From Streptomyces muensis (lineage in GTDB: Bacteria; Actinomycetota; Actinomycetes; Streptomycetales; Streptomycetaceae), in contig NZ_JAKEIP010000035.1 of NCBI RefSeq assembly GCF_021474425.1, forward strand, positions 1 through 52,850: DNA of 52,850 bases. Direction: 5' to 3'. Of the stretch, positions 44,291 to 52,703 are shown in pieces. The position numbers and the translations under genes are program-made. Position 1 is the stretch's first letter; each line of letters starts with the position of its first letter. The notes under the pieces were generated by a model. It did no database searches and was not told where the DNA came from. It saw only the letters and a program-made list of their open reading frames with translations.

Positions 44291-45951
44291 CCACCCCCGA
44301 CGTCAGCGTGATCGTCGCTGTCTACAACACCATGCCCTACCTGACGGAGTGCCTGAACTCCCTGGTCGGGCAGAGCATCGGCCGGGAGCGGCTGGAGGTC
44401 GTCGCGGTCGACGACGGGTCCACCGACGACAGCGGAGCGGAGCTGGACCGTTTCGCCGCTCTGTACCCGGACACCGTCAAGGTGATCCACCAGGCCAACT
44501 CCGGCGGGCCGGCCGCGCCCAGCAACCGGGCCCTCGACGTCGCCACGGGCCGTTACGTCTACTTCATCGGCTCCGACGACTACCTCGGCGAGGAGGCGCT
44601 GGAGCGCATGGTGGCGGCCGCCGACGAGCACGGCTCGGACGTCGTAGTCGGCAAGATGGTCGGCACCAACGGGCGGTACGTGCACCAGGCGCTGTACAAG
44701 GAGAACGCGGCGGACGTCAGCCTGTACGACTCCGCGCTGCCGTGGACCCTCGCCAACACCAAGCTGTTCCGGCGGGAACTGGTCGAGCAGCACAAGCTGC
44801 GCTTCCCCGAGCACCTGCCCGTGGGCAGCGACCAGCCGTTCACCATCGAGGCGTGCGTGCGCGCGAAGCAGATCTCGGTGGTGGCCGACTACACCTGCTA
44901 CTACGCGGTCAAGCGCGGCGACGCCAGCAACATCACCTACCGGGCCGACCATCTGGCCCGGCTGCGGTGCACCGCGGAGATCATGGACTTCACCGCGGGG
45001 ATCGTCGAGGAGGGCCCGCGGCGCGACGCCGTGCTGCGCCGGCACTTCACCTGGGAGCTGGCGAAGCTGGTCCAGGACGACTTCCCGGCCCTCGACCGCG
45101 AACTGCGGCGGGAGATCTGCGCGGGGATCGCCCGGCTCGCCGACACCTACTTCACCGACGGCATCCGTGACGCCATGGACGTCAAGCGCCGGGTGCGGAT
45201 CTGCCTGGCGCAGGCCGGCGCGGTCGACGAGCTGTGCGAGGCGATCACCTCGGAGAAGCAGCACGGGGCGCCGCCGTTCGTCGTCGAGGGCGAGCGCGCC
45301 TATGCCCGCTACCCCGGCTTCCGCGACCCCCGTATCGGCCTGTCCGACCGCTGCTTCGAACTCGTCGGCGAGGCGGTCCCCGGCCGGCTCGCCAAGGGCA
45401 CCGAACTGCTCGCCTCCGCCTGGGAGCAGGAGGGTGAGGGCATCACCTACACGGCCTCGGTCAAGGTCGGTGTCCTCGGTGACGTCGACAGTGCCGTCCT
45501 GCGGTTGGCGCAGGGCGCCATGCCCAAGTCGGCCGACAAGCCCGGCGCCAGGAAGCTGCCGGCCGGGCACAGCCTCGCCGCGCCGGTCGGCGAGTTCAGC
45601 ACGGAGCTCGCTGAGGACGGCGCCGGCACGGTGCTGCACGCCCGCGTCCCGCTGGAGCGGCGTACGGCCAAGCTGGGCGTCCGCCTCTACGTGGACCTCG
45701 CGGGTGCGACGTACGAGATCCCGGTGCGCGGCAAGGGCAAGCCGATGCCGCTGGCGCGCCGCTGGGGCGCCTACGAGGACCCGTACCGGGCGTCCGCCCT
45801 GGTCAACCCCAAGGGACGCGTGGTGATCGACACCGCCCGGATGTTCCCGCCGAAGCCGTCACTGGCCGAGCGGGTGAAGGCGCGCCTCGCCCGCAGCGTA
45901 CGGCCCCGACGATCCGCCGCCGCGAAGCCGAGCGGTGCCAAGAGGAAGTAG
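44287..45951 (+). CDS. Glycosyltransferase family 2 with extra C-terminal beta domain
   Basis: 554 residues. The GT-A fold is at the N-terminus: VSVIVAVYNTMPYLTECLNS, the nucleotide-binding VAVDDGSTDDSG, and the metal-binding SDD in YFIGSDDYLG. The catalytic region includes GSDQPFTIEACVRA. Residues from about 340 form an unassigned, probably beta-rich domain, followed by a basic C-terminus (RSVRPRRSAAAKPSGAKRK) that may touch membrane or polymer. The long upstream frame to 43279 is only an open frame inside the preceding gene. ATGA overlap with the GT4-like gene indicates coupling. The architecture resembles teichoic-acid or wall-polymer transferases, but the product is unknown. Confidence 0.88.
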   Translation: MTTPDVSVIVAVYNTMPYLTECLNSLVGQSIGRERLEVVAVDDGSTDDSGAELDRFAALYPDTVKVIHQANSGGPAAPSNRALDVATGRYVYFIGSDDYLGEEALERMVAAADEHGSDVVVGKMVGTNGRYVHQALYKENAADVSLYDSALPWTLANTKLFRRELVEQHKLRFPEHLPVGSDQPFTIEACVRAKQISVVADYTCYYAVKRGDASNITYRADHLARLRCTAEIMDFTAGIVEEGPRRDAVLRRHFTWELAKLVQDDFPALDRELRREICAGIARLADTYFTDGIRDAMDVKRRVRICLAQAGAVDELCEAITSEKQHGAPPFVVEGERAYARYPGFRDPRIGLSDRCFELVGEAVPGRLAKGTELLASAWEQEGEGITYTASVKVGVLGDVDSAVLRLAQGAMPKSADKPGARKLPAGHSLAAPVGEFSTELAEDGAGTVLHARVPLERRTAKLGVRLYVDLAGATYEIPVRGKGKPMPLARRWGAYEDPYRASALVNPKGRVVIDTARMFPPKPSLAERVKARLARSVRPRRSAAAKPSGAKRK

Positions 45952-45963
45952 TAGCGACCGTCC

Positions 45964-47247
45964 ATGAACATCTGTGTAGTAGCGCTCGGCAAAATCGGTC
46001 TCCCGCTGGCCGTGCAGTTCGCCTCCAAGGGCCACCGGGTCATCGGCGCGGACGTCAACGAGAAGGTCGTGGAGCTGGTCAACGCCGGCACCGAGCCGTT
46101 CCCCGGTGAGCACGACCTGGACGTCAAGCTCAAGCAGGCCGTCGACGCCGGGCTGCTGACCGCGACGACGGACACCGCGGCCGCGGTCGCCGAGTCCGAG
46201 GCCGTCGTCGTGGTCGTCCCGCTGTTCGTCGACGCCGAGGGCGTGCCGGACTTCGGCTGGATGGACGCCGCGACGAAGGCCATCGCGCAGGGCCTCAGGC
46301 CCGGCACGCTGGTGTCGTACGAGACGACGCTCCCGGTCGGCACCACCCGCACCCGGTGGGCGCCGATGCTCGCCGAGGGCTCCGGCCTCACCGCCGGCGA
46401 GGACTTCCACCTGGTCTTCTCGCCCGAACGCGTCCTGACCGGCCGGGTCTTCGCCGATCTGCGCCGCTACCCGAAGCTGGTCGGCGGCATCGACGAGGCG
46501 TCGGCGGCCCGCGGTGTGGACTTCTACGAGCAGGTCCTCGACTTCGACGAGCGCGACGACCTGCCGCAGCCCAACGGCGTCTGGGACCTGGGCACCGCCG
46601 AGGCCTCGGAGCTCGCCAAGCTCGCCGAGACCACGTACCGCGACGTCAACATCGGCCTGGCGAACCAGTTCGCGCGCTTCGCCGACGCCAACGGCATCGA
46701 CGTCAAGAAGGTCATCGAGGCCTGCAACTCCCAGCCGTACAGCCACATCCACCAGCCCGGCATCGCCGTCGGCGGCCACTGCATCCCGATCTACCCGCGG
46801 ATGTACCTGTGGAACGACCCGGCGGCGACCGTCGTGCGCTCCGCCCGCGAGGCCAACGCCGCGATGCCGGAGTACGCCGTCGACCTGCTCGCGGCCGCGT
46901 ACGGCGACCTGACCGGCGCGGGCGTCCTCGTCCTGGGCGCGGCCTACCGCGGCGGCGTCAAGGAGACCGCCTTCTCCGGCGTCTTCCCGACGGTCGAGGC
47001 CCTCAAGGCGCGCGGCGCGGTGCCGTACGTCTCCGACCCGATGTACACGGCGGAGGAACTGACCGCCCTCGGCCTCACCCCGCACGCCGGCGAGAAGGTC
47101 ACCGCGGCCGTCCTCCAGGCCGACCATGCCGAGTACCGCGAGCTGACGCCGGCGGATCTGCCGGATGTCACGGTGCTGGTGGATGGGCGTCGTACCACCG
47201 ACCCACAGGCCTGGAAGGGCGTCCGGCGGGTCGTCATCGGCGGCTGA
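45964..47247 (+). CDS. UDP-sugar 6-dehydrogenase (WbpA/WecC-like)
   Basis: 427 residues. It oxidises C6 of a UDP-sugar to a uronic acid using two NAD+. The N-terminal Rossmann motif is ICVVALGKIGLPLAVQFASK. The central helix has ETTYRDVNIGLANQFARFAD. The catalytic Cys273 is in VGGHCIPIYP. The C-terminal Rossmann-like domain follows (GVLVLGAAYRGGVKETAFSG). The HCIPIYP context fits the UDP-GlcNAc/ManNAc dehydrogenase branch better than UDP-glucose dehydrogenase. It begins 12 bp after the GT2 gene, with no obvious strong ribosome binding site. A hairpin follows. With the aminotransferase, oxidoreductase and acetyltransferase here it completes a WbpA-B-E-D set. Confidence 0.92.
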   Translation: MNICVVALGKIGLPLAVQFASKGHRVIGADVNEKVVELVNAGTEPFPGEHDLDVKLKQAVDAGLLTATTDTAAAVAESEAVVVVVPLFVDAEGVPDFGWMDAATKAIAQGLRPGTLVSYETTLPVGTTRTRWAPMLAEGSGLTAGEDFHLVFSPERVLTGRVFADLRRYPKLVGGIDEASAARGVDFYEQVLDFDERDDLPQPNGVWDLGTAEASELAKLAETTYRDVNIGLANQFARFADANGIDVKKVIEACNSQPYSHIHQPGIAVGGHCIPIYPRMYLWNDPAATVVRSAREANAAMPEYAVDLLAAAYGDLTGAGVLVLGAAYRGGVKETAFSGVFPTVEALKARGAVPYVSDPMYTAEELTALGLTPHAGEKVTAAVLQADHAEYRELTPADLPDVTVLVDGRRTTDPQAWKGVRRVVIGG

Positions 47248-47269
47248 CACGACGGTCGTCACAGGATCC

Positions 47270-47293
47270 GGCCCCGGCCAGCCGGCCGGGGCC
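47270..47293 (+). terminator. GC-rich hairpin inside the glycan cluster
   Basis: GGCCCCGGCC / GGCCGGGGCC, perfect 10-bp arms with a 4-nt loop, 22 bp past the dehydrogenase stop and 30 bp before the next GTG. It could be a partial terminator or mRNA-stability element within the operon. Confidence 0.55.
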
Positions 47294-47322
47294 ACCCCCC
47301 CCACTGCCCAGGAACCCCGTAC

Positions 47323-48621
47323 GTGTCCGTCGCCCCCACCGCCCCCACGGCACCGGCCGAGGCACAGACCCCCGCCCGCGTGCTGCGCCACCGGGCTGCC
47401 CTTCCCCTGCTGGTCTGCGTCCTGTACGCCGTGCTCCAGCTCGCGGCGGGCCCGCAGTGGACGCTCTTCCCCGACTCCTACCGCTACGCCCGGGCCGCCG
47501 AGCAGTACCTCGGCGCCTCGCGCGAGGAGGCGCACGGCACCGCGCTCGCCGCCTACTGCGCGAGCCGCGCCGCGCGCACGGCGCACGAGGAGCGGCTGCA
47601 GCCGCTGACCCGGCAGAGCGAGCGCGCGATCGAGGCGGGCGAGGAGCGCGAGTGCCTCGACCGGTGGGCCGACGCCCCCGATATCACCACGGGCGACGCC
47701 CGCTACCAGGCCATCTTCTCCACCCGGCCCGGCTATCCGCTGCTCGCGGCGCCCTTCGTGGGCGCCTTCGGGGTGCTGACCGGCATGCGGGTGCTCGGGC
47801 TGGTCACGGCCGCGGCGGGCTCGCTCCTGGTGTTCGGGCTGCTGCGCTGCGCGGGACTGGGCAGGAGGGCCGCCGCCGCGGGGCAGGTGGCTTTCCTGGC
47901 CACTCCGCTCGGCTGGTGGAGCGCCCAGGCGCTGGGGGAGGGGCTCTTCACGCTCTGCACGCTCGGTGTGCTGTGGGGCGGTCTGCTGCTGATCCGCAAC
48001 CGGCGGCTGCCGACAGCGATGGCGATCACGGTGGTGTCGTACGTGGCGGCGGTGATCACCCGCTACTCGTCGGTCCTGGTGCTCGCGGCGCTCCTGACCG
48101 CCGCCACGGTCGGCGCCCTGTGTGCCTCGCGTCGGCTGCGGCACCGGGGCACGGTCGTGTTCGCGGGGCTGTCCGCCGTTGCCGCCGGCTCCGTCGCCGT
48201 GGCGATGCGTGTCCTCGGCCTGCCGTCCTCGCAGATCACCCTTCAGGACACCTTCACCCGGCACTTCACCGCTCCCGAGGTCGCCGACCCATGGGGAGCG
48301 CTGTTCGGCCTGGCCGCCGGGTTCTGGCGGCACTGGTTCGCCGAGCAGGCCGCCCTGCCGTACTTCCTGCTGCTCACAGCCCTTGCGGCATGGGCCCTGG
48401 CCACATACGGTGACGGGCTCGGCTGGCTCGCGCTCGCGACCGCGCTCACGGGTGCCTGCCTGGTCACCGCACACCCTCTCGTCCAGGAAGCCGACCGGCT
48501 CGGAGTCCTGATGTGGATGCCCGTCGTCCTGGGTCTGCCCCTGATCGTCGAACGCCACTGGGCCATGCGTCCGGTGCGGGAGCTGGAGAAACGCCGTGCC
48601 GGTGCCTCGGACAGTCGCTGA
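47323..48621 (+). CDS. Polytopic membrane protein, probable GT-C-type glycosyltransferase
   Basis: 432 residues with about ten membrane helices (ALPLLVCVLYAVLQLAAG, MRVLGLVTAAAGSLLVFGLL, MAITVVSYVAAVITRYSSVL, PYFLLLTALAAWALATYG, and others). A first extracellular loop of about 90 residues starts near WTLFPDSYRYARAAEQYLGA. An acidic residue just after the first helix is typical of GT-C enzymes that use lipid-phosphate sugars, but the exact family cannot be named. GTG 47323 has AGGAA upstream. Its last 26 bp overlap the next gene. It may decorate the exported glycan on the outer membrane face (inference). Confidence 0.75.
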   Translation: MSVAPTAPTAPAEAQTPARVLRHRAALPLLVCVLYAVLQLAAGPQWTLFPDSYRYARAAEQYLGASREEAHGTALAAYCASRAARTAHEERLQPLTRQSERAIEAGEERECLDRWADAPDITTGDARYQAIFSTRPGYPLLAAPFVGAFGVLTGMRVLGLVTAAAGSLLVFGLLRCAGLGRRAAAAGQVAFLATPLGWWSAQALGEGLFTLCTLGVLWGGLLLIRNRRLPTAMAITVVSYVAAVITRYSSVLVLAALLTAATVGALCASRRLRHRGTVVFAGLSAVAAGSVAVAMRVLGLPSSQITLQDTFTRHFTAPEVADPWGALFGLAAGFWRHWFAEQAALPYFLLLTALAAWALATYGDGLGWLALATALTGACLVTAHPLVQEADRLGVLMWMPVVLGLPLIVERHWAMRPVRELEKRRAGASDSR

Positions 48622-50161
48622 GAGGCTGATCAGCCTCACCCGCTCGGTGAGCTCCGCCCTGGCCCGGGCGGGGGCGCCGACCGCCGGGGCCCTGCTGCTG
48701 GGCTCCCTGGGCCGACGCGCCGGCGGGCGTAGGCGGAAGGCCGACCTGCTGGCCGAGGCAGCGCGGCTGGAGCTGTCGTACGGCCGTACCCCGCGCCGTC
48801 TCGTGGACGCCTATGCGGCCGAACTCGCCTGCGCGGACTCGCTGCACAAGCAGGGGGACAAGAAGGCGGCCACCGCCTCGCTGGCCAAGGCGCTGATGCT
48901 CGCCTTCCACCGCGTCCCGCATCTCGACGGACTGTCGTCCCCGCTGGCCGAGGATCCGCAGGGCTTCACCGCCCCGCTCCATCGCAGCCGCGTCCTGCGC
49001 GCGACAGCGGCCCCGCGCGGCCGCGCGACGCCAGCCGCGCCCCCTCCGGCGGACCGGCCGCTGCGGCTGCTGATCGTCAACCGGTCCAACGCCAACTTCC
49101 TCCCCCTCATCACCGCGTACTACGAGCAGCACCCCGACGTCGAGGTCCGCACCCTCGATCTGGCCGCCGACCCGGAACTCGCCCCCCTCGCCAAGGGGCT
49201 GCAACGGATGATGGAGCGCTCCGTCGGAGGCCAGGTGCCCTACGGGCGCAAGATCGAGCAGGCACTGCGCCCGCACCTCGACTGGGCCGACACGGTCTTC
49301 GTCGACTGGTGCACGGTCGCCGCGGCCTTCGTCACCCTGGTCGACCCCGGCACGACCCGAGTGGTCGTACGGCTGCACAGCTTCGAGGCCCTCAGCTACT
49401 GGCCGCACATCATCGACTTCTCGCGTGTCGACGACCTCGTCTTCGTCGGCGCCCACGTGCGCGATCTGGTCACCGCCGCGGTGCCGCGGCTACAGGGCGA
49501 GGGCGGCCCTCACCTGCATGTGATCCACAACGCGATGGACCTGCCCGTCTTCCGGCGCCCCAAGCACCCCGATGCCCGCTTCACCCTGGCTCTGGTGGGA
49601 ATCGGCCAGGTCGCCAAGGACCCCCGCTGGGCGGTCGAGGTGCTGCGGCTGCTGCGCCGGCACGACGACCGCTATCGGTTGCTGCTCGTCGGCAGCGGCA
49701 TGAACCCCGAGACCGGTCCCGCCGTACGCGCCTACCACGAGCGGTTGGAGCGGGACCTCGCGCGACTGGAACCGTCGGGTGCCGTCCGCCGGACCGGACA
49801 CACCGACGACATGCCGACCGCGCTCCAGGAGGCCGGGGTGATCCTCAGTACGTCGGTGCGGGAGAGCTTCCACTGCGGGTTCGTCGAGGGCGCCGCCAGC
49901 GGTGCCGTGCCCGTCGTACGCGACTGGCCGTTCTTCGCGGGCAGGCCGCAGGGCGCCCGCACGCTCTTCCCACCGGAATGGGTGGTCGGTACGCCCGAGG
50001 AGGCGGCGCGGCGGATCCTCGCCACCACCGCCACCGAGGAGACCTGGCTGAAGGCGGGCCAGGCGGCCGCCGAACACGCGCTCTCCGCCTGGGACTGGAC
50101 CGTCGTACGCGACGATTTCGACCGGCTGCTGCTCGGCGGCCACAGGAAGGTTCAACAGTGA
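48596..50161 (+). CDS. Glycosyltransferase, GT4-like with helical N-terminal region
   Basis: 521 residues. Residues 1-150 are helical and basic (RTVAERLISLTRSVSSALAR, then a TPR-like stretch ADSLHKQGDKKAATASLAKA). The GT-B core follows: RLLIVNRSNANFLPLITAYY, VVVRLHSFEALSYWPHII, and the donor half with LALVGIGQVAKDPRWAVEVL, RYRLLLVGSGMNP and VILSTSVRESFHCGFVEGAA (Glu-type nucleotide-sugar contact). The GTG start overlaps the membrane protein by 26 bp and the stop overlaps the acetyltransferase by 4 bp (GTGA). The sugar donor is unknown. Confidence 0.82.
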   Translation: MPVPRTVAERLISLTRSVSSALARAGAPTAGALLLGSLGRRAGGRRRKADLLAEAARLELSYGRTPRRLVDAYAAELACADSLHKQGDKKAATASLAKALMLAFHRVPHLDGLSSPLAEDPQGFTAPLHRSRVLRATAAPRGRATPAAPPPADRPLRLLIVNRSNANFLPLITAYYEQHPDVEVRTLDLAADPELAPLAKGLQRMMERSVGGQVPYGRKIEQALRPHLDWADTVFVDWCTVAAAFVTLVDPGTTRVVVRLHSFEALSYWPHIIDFSRVDDLVFVGAHVRDLVTAAVPRLQGEGGPHLHVIHNAMDLPVFRRPKHPDARFTLALVGIGQVAKDPRWAVEVLRLLRRHDDRYRLLLVGSGMNPETGPAVRAYHERLERDLARLEPSGAVRRTGHTDDMPTALQEAGVILSTSVRESFHCGFVEGAASGAVPVVRDWPFFAGRPQGARTLFPPEWVVGTPEEAARRILATTATEETWLKAGQAAAEHALSAWDWTVVRDDFDRLLLGGHRKVQQ

Positions 50162-50784
50162 GCTACACCATCAAGCCCACCGCCCAGGTCGACGACAGCG
50201 CCGAACTGGGCGACGGGACCACCGTGTGGGAACTCGCGCAGATCCGCGAGAAGGCCCGCCTCGGTGTGGGCTGCGTGATCGGCCGCGGCGCCTACGTCGG
50301 CACGGGCGTGCGGATCGGCGACAACGTCAAGCTGCAGAACTACGCCCTGGTGTACGAGCCGGCCGAGCTCGGCGACGGTGTCTTCGTCGGCCCCGCCGTC
50401 GTCCTCACCAATGACCACTACCCGCGCTCCGTCGACCCCGAGGGCAAGCAGAAGCGCGGCGGCGACTGGGAGGCCGTCGGCGTCAAGGTGGCCGAAGGGG
50501 CCTCCCTCGGCGCCCGTTCGGTCTGTGTCGCCCCGGTCCACATCGGCCGCTGGGCGCTGGTGGCGGCCGGCGCCGTCGTCACCAAGGACGTCCCGGACTT
50601 CGCGCTGGTGGCCGGCGTCCCCGCCCGCCGCATCGGCTGGGTCGGCAGGGCCGGGGTGCGCCTCGTCGAACGTGAGGGCGAGCCGGGCACGTGGGAGTGC
50701 CCGCAGACCGGCGCCCGGTACGCGGAACGGCCGGTCGAGGGCGCCGATGGCACGACCGTGCTGGTGGAACTGCCGGCCGAGTGA
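50158..50784 (+). CDS. Left-handed beta-helix N-acetyltransferase (WbpD/WlbB-like)
   Basis: 208 residues with hexapeptide repeats (VSYTIKPTAQVDDSAELGDG, VIGRGAYVGTGVRIGDNVKL, ASLGARSVCVAPVHIGRWAL, VAAGAVVTKDVPDFALVAGV). The loop after DGVFVGPAVVLTNDHYPRSV is characteristic of WbpD-type enzymes, which acetylate the 3-amino group of UDP-2-acetamido-3-amino-glucuronic acid. A C-terminal module with WECPQTGARY is extra. The upstream frame to 49309 lies inside the glycosyltransferase. GTGA overlap with that gene shows coupling. It is the last gene of the cluster; a strong terminator follows. Confidence 0.9.
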   Translation: MSYTIKPTAQVDDSAELGDGTTVWELAQIREKARLGVGCVIGRGAYVGTGVRIGDNVKLQNYALVYEPAELGDGVFVGPAVVLTNDHYPRSVDPEGKQKRGGDWEAVGVKVAEGASLGARSVCVAPVHIGRWALVAAGAVVTKDVPDFALVAGVPARRIGWVGRAGVRLVEREGEPGTWECPQTGARYAERPVEGADGTTVLVELPAE

Positions 50785-50822
50785 ACCACGGCGCCGCCGG
50801 CGCGCCCTGGTGCAGGTTGCAC

Positions 50823-50853
50823 GCAGCCCCCATCCGACCGGGATGGGGGCTGC
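50823..50853 (+). terminator. Terminator of the glycan cluster
   Basis: GCAGCCCCCATCC / GGATGGGGGCTGC, perfect 13-bp arms with a 5-nt loop, 39 bp past the acetyltransferase stop. Confidence 0.85.
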
Positions 50854-50945
50854 TGAGCGTCCCCATGCGGTGTCGGCCTGCGAGGTGTGAGCAATGAGCG
50901 CCGCGCTCCCGAAATCGATCAGGTGGTCAAATGCCGGGCGAGCGC

Positions 50946-51051
50946 GATGACATGAGTTGTCATCACATATCGGCCCTGCGCGATCGAGGCCCCGTCGACG
51001 GTCTTCGCGGGGTATTTGCGTTACTTGTGAGGCCCATGTGACGCATGTCAC
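50946..51051 (+). promoter_or_regulatory. AT-richer promoter region with two dyads, one Crp-like, before the FG-GAP gene
   Basis: GATGACA-TGAGT-TGTCATC (50946-50964) is a perfect 7-bp dyad. GTGACGCATGTCAC (51038-51051) fits the GTG-N6-GNCAC pattern reported for Streptomyces Crp (TGTGA-N6-TCAC in E. coli style). Further GTG/CAC-rich dyads, such as TTGATCACATACGTG and GTGCACATCAA, lie at 51057-51092. The 356-bp gap has no gene. Regulation by Crp is inferred from the pattern only. Confidence 0.4.
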
Positions 51052-51140
51052 CATCATTGATCACATACGTGTATTGCGTGTGCACATCAAGTGAAGGAAT
51101 GATCCTCTGGCCTTTAATCGCTCTTTATCTTGAGGTGTCT

Positions 51141-52685
51141 GTGCCAAGGGTGGGGAAAACATGGCGGCGCAGTGCGGCCGCCGCTATCGCAGGGGCGTTC
51201 CTGGCCTGGGGGGTGGGGACCGGCGGCACGCCCGCCGCGGCCGCCGTCGCCTGCCCGTCGGGCGTCGAATCCGACTTCAACGGTGACGGGACCAGGGACA
51301 CCGCCGTCGCCGATCCCGAGGCGACCGTCGACGGCGTGGCGAAGGCCGGTGCCGTGCACGTCGTCTACGGCGGCGGCAAGGGGACCACGACGCTGACCCA
51401 GGCGCTCGACGCCGTCCCGGGCGTGCCCGAGACGGGCGACCAGTACGGCTACTCGATGGCCGTCTACGACGCCGACCTCGACGGCTGCAGCGACCTGGTG
51501 GTCGGCGCGCCCTACGAGGACATCGGCACCGAGCCCGACTCCGGTGCCGTCCATGTGCTCTACGGCTCCACCAGCGGGCTGAACGCCGGCAGCAAGCCGG
51601 TCAAGGAGTTCTTCCAGGGCACCGACCGGCCGCTGGGCGGCGGTGCGGAGGCCGACGACTGGGTCGGCTACGCGGTCGCCGCCGGCAAGACCTCGTCCGG
51701 CTCGCCGTTCCTGCTGATCGGCTCCCCCGGCGAGTCACTCGGCACCACCGAGGACGCCGGAGCCTTCTACTACGTCAGCGGCACCGCGCAGAACGTCGTG
51801 ATGGTCCATCAGGACACCGACGTCGCCGGCGCCGTCTCCGGCACGGCCGAACAGGACGACCGCTTCGGCTCCTCCCTGGCCGCGACCCCGACCCACTTCG
51901 CGGTCGGCTCGCCCGGCGAGGCACTCGGCTCCGTCACCTTTGCGGGCGGCGTGGGCTACTTCAACCACACGCTCACGTCCGGCTACCCCAAGCCGCTCGG
52001 CGGACTCGGCCAGGACCAGGACACGATCAGCGGCGCCGAGGAGGTCGGCGACCAGTTCGGCGACGCGATCAGCATGGTGCCGTACCGGCCCTCGGGCGCC
52101 ACCTCCACCACCGAGTCGCTGCTCGTCGTCGGCGTTCCGGGCGAGGACCTGTTGACCACCGTCGACGCGGGCGCCGTACAGGTGTTCCGGATCACGTCGA
52201 GCGGTTCGTTCTCGCAGACCGCCTGGATCGACCAGAACACCGCGGACGTCCACGAGGAGGCTGAGGCGGGCGACCTCTTCGGCAAGCGGCTCGCCGCCGT
52301 CAACGTCTCCCCGAACATCACCTCCACCGGCACCACCACCCGGGTCGCCATCGGCGTGCCCGGCGAGGAGTGGGCCGAGGACAACGCCGACAAGGGCGGC
52401 GTCCAGATCGCCCCGCTGGTCGGCGCGCCCGGCGCCTCCGACAGCTGGATCGACCCCGGCTACGGCATTCCGTCCGCCGCCGCACCGCGCATGCTCACCG
52501 GCCTCGCCCTGGGCGCCACCCCCTCGCTGCTGTACGTGGGTGTGCCCTACGGCCCCGTCGAGGGGCGGGCCGTCTACGGCTTCCCGTGGAACGTGCCCGC
52601 CGGCGGTGCGCCGACGCAGACCTTCAAGCCCGGTGAGGGCGGCATTCCGGCCGGCGGCGTCGCGTTCGGCGCGACGGTCCGCTGA
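51141..52685 (+). CDS. Secreted FG-GAP repeat (integrin alpha-like) beta-propeller protein
   Basis: 514 residues. The signal peptide spans about residues 1-35 (basic VPRVGKTWRR, hydrophobic core, AAAAVA cleavage region). Six or so FG-GAP units follow with D-x-N/D-x-D-G calcium loops (DFNGDGTRDTAVAD, YDADLDGCSDLVVGAP). Repeated V-G-x-P-G-E motifs occur (LIGSPGESLG, AVGSPGEALG, VVGVPGEDLL, AIGVPGEEWA). GTG 51141 is chosen because GAGGTG lies just upstream and it gives a clean signal peptide; the frame is open to 51045. It is an extracellular calcium-binding propeller, possibly adhesive or binding the polymer made by the neighbouring cluster (inference). A similar-looking exported gene starts 18 bp later. 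Confidence 0.9.
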   Translation: MPRVGKTWRRSAAAAIAGAFLAWGVGTGGTPAAAAVACPSGVESDFNGDGTRDTAVADPEATVDGVAKAGAVHVVYGGGKGTTTLTQALDAVPGVPETGDQYGYSMAVYDADLDGCSDLVVGAPYEDIGTEPDSGAVHVLYGSTSGLNAGSKPVKEFFQGTDRPLGGGAEADDWVGYAVAAGKTSSGSPFLLIGSPGESLGTTEDAGAFYYVSGTAQNVVMVHQDTDVAGAVSGTAEQDDRFGSSLAATPTHFAVGSPGEALGSVTFAGGVGYFNHTLTSGYPKPLGGLGQDQDTISGAEEVGDQFGDAISMVPYRPSGATSTTESLLVVGVPGEDLLTTVDAGAVQVFRITSSGSFSQTAWIDQNTADVHEEAEAGDLFGKRLAAVNVSPNITSTGTTTRVAIGVPGEEWAEDNADKGGVQIAPLVGAPGASDSWIDPGYGIPSAAAPRMLTGLALGATPSLLYVGVPYGPVEGRAVYGFPWNVPAGGAPTQTFKPGEGGIPAGGVAFGATVR

Positions 52686-52703
52686 TCTGACGGGACAGGA
52701 ACC

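Noticed and set aside
49309..50157. Extended upstream frame of the acetyltransferase
   Set aside because: It lies inside the glycosyltransferase gene and is Arg/Gly/Pro noise; the GTG at 50158 with GTGA overlap starts the hexapeptide protein.
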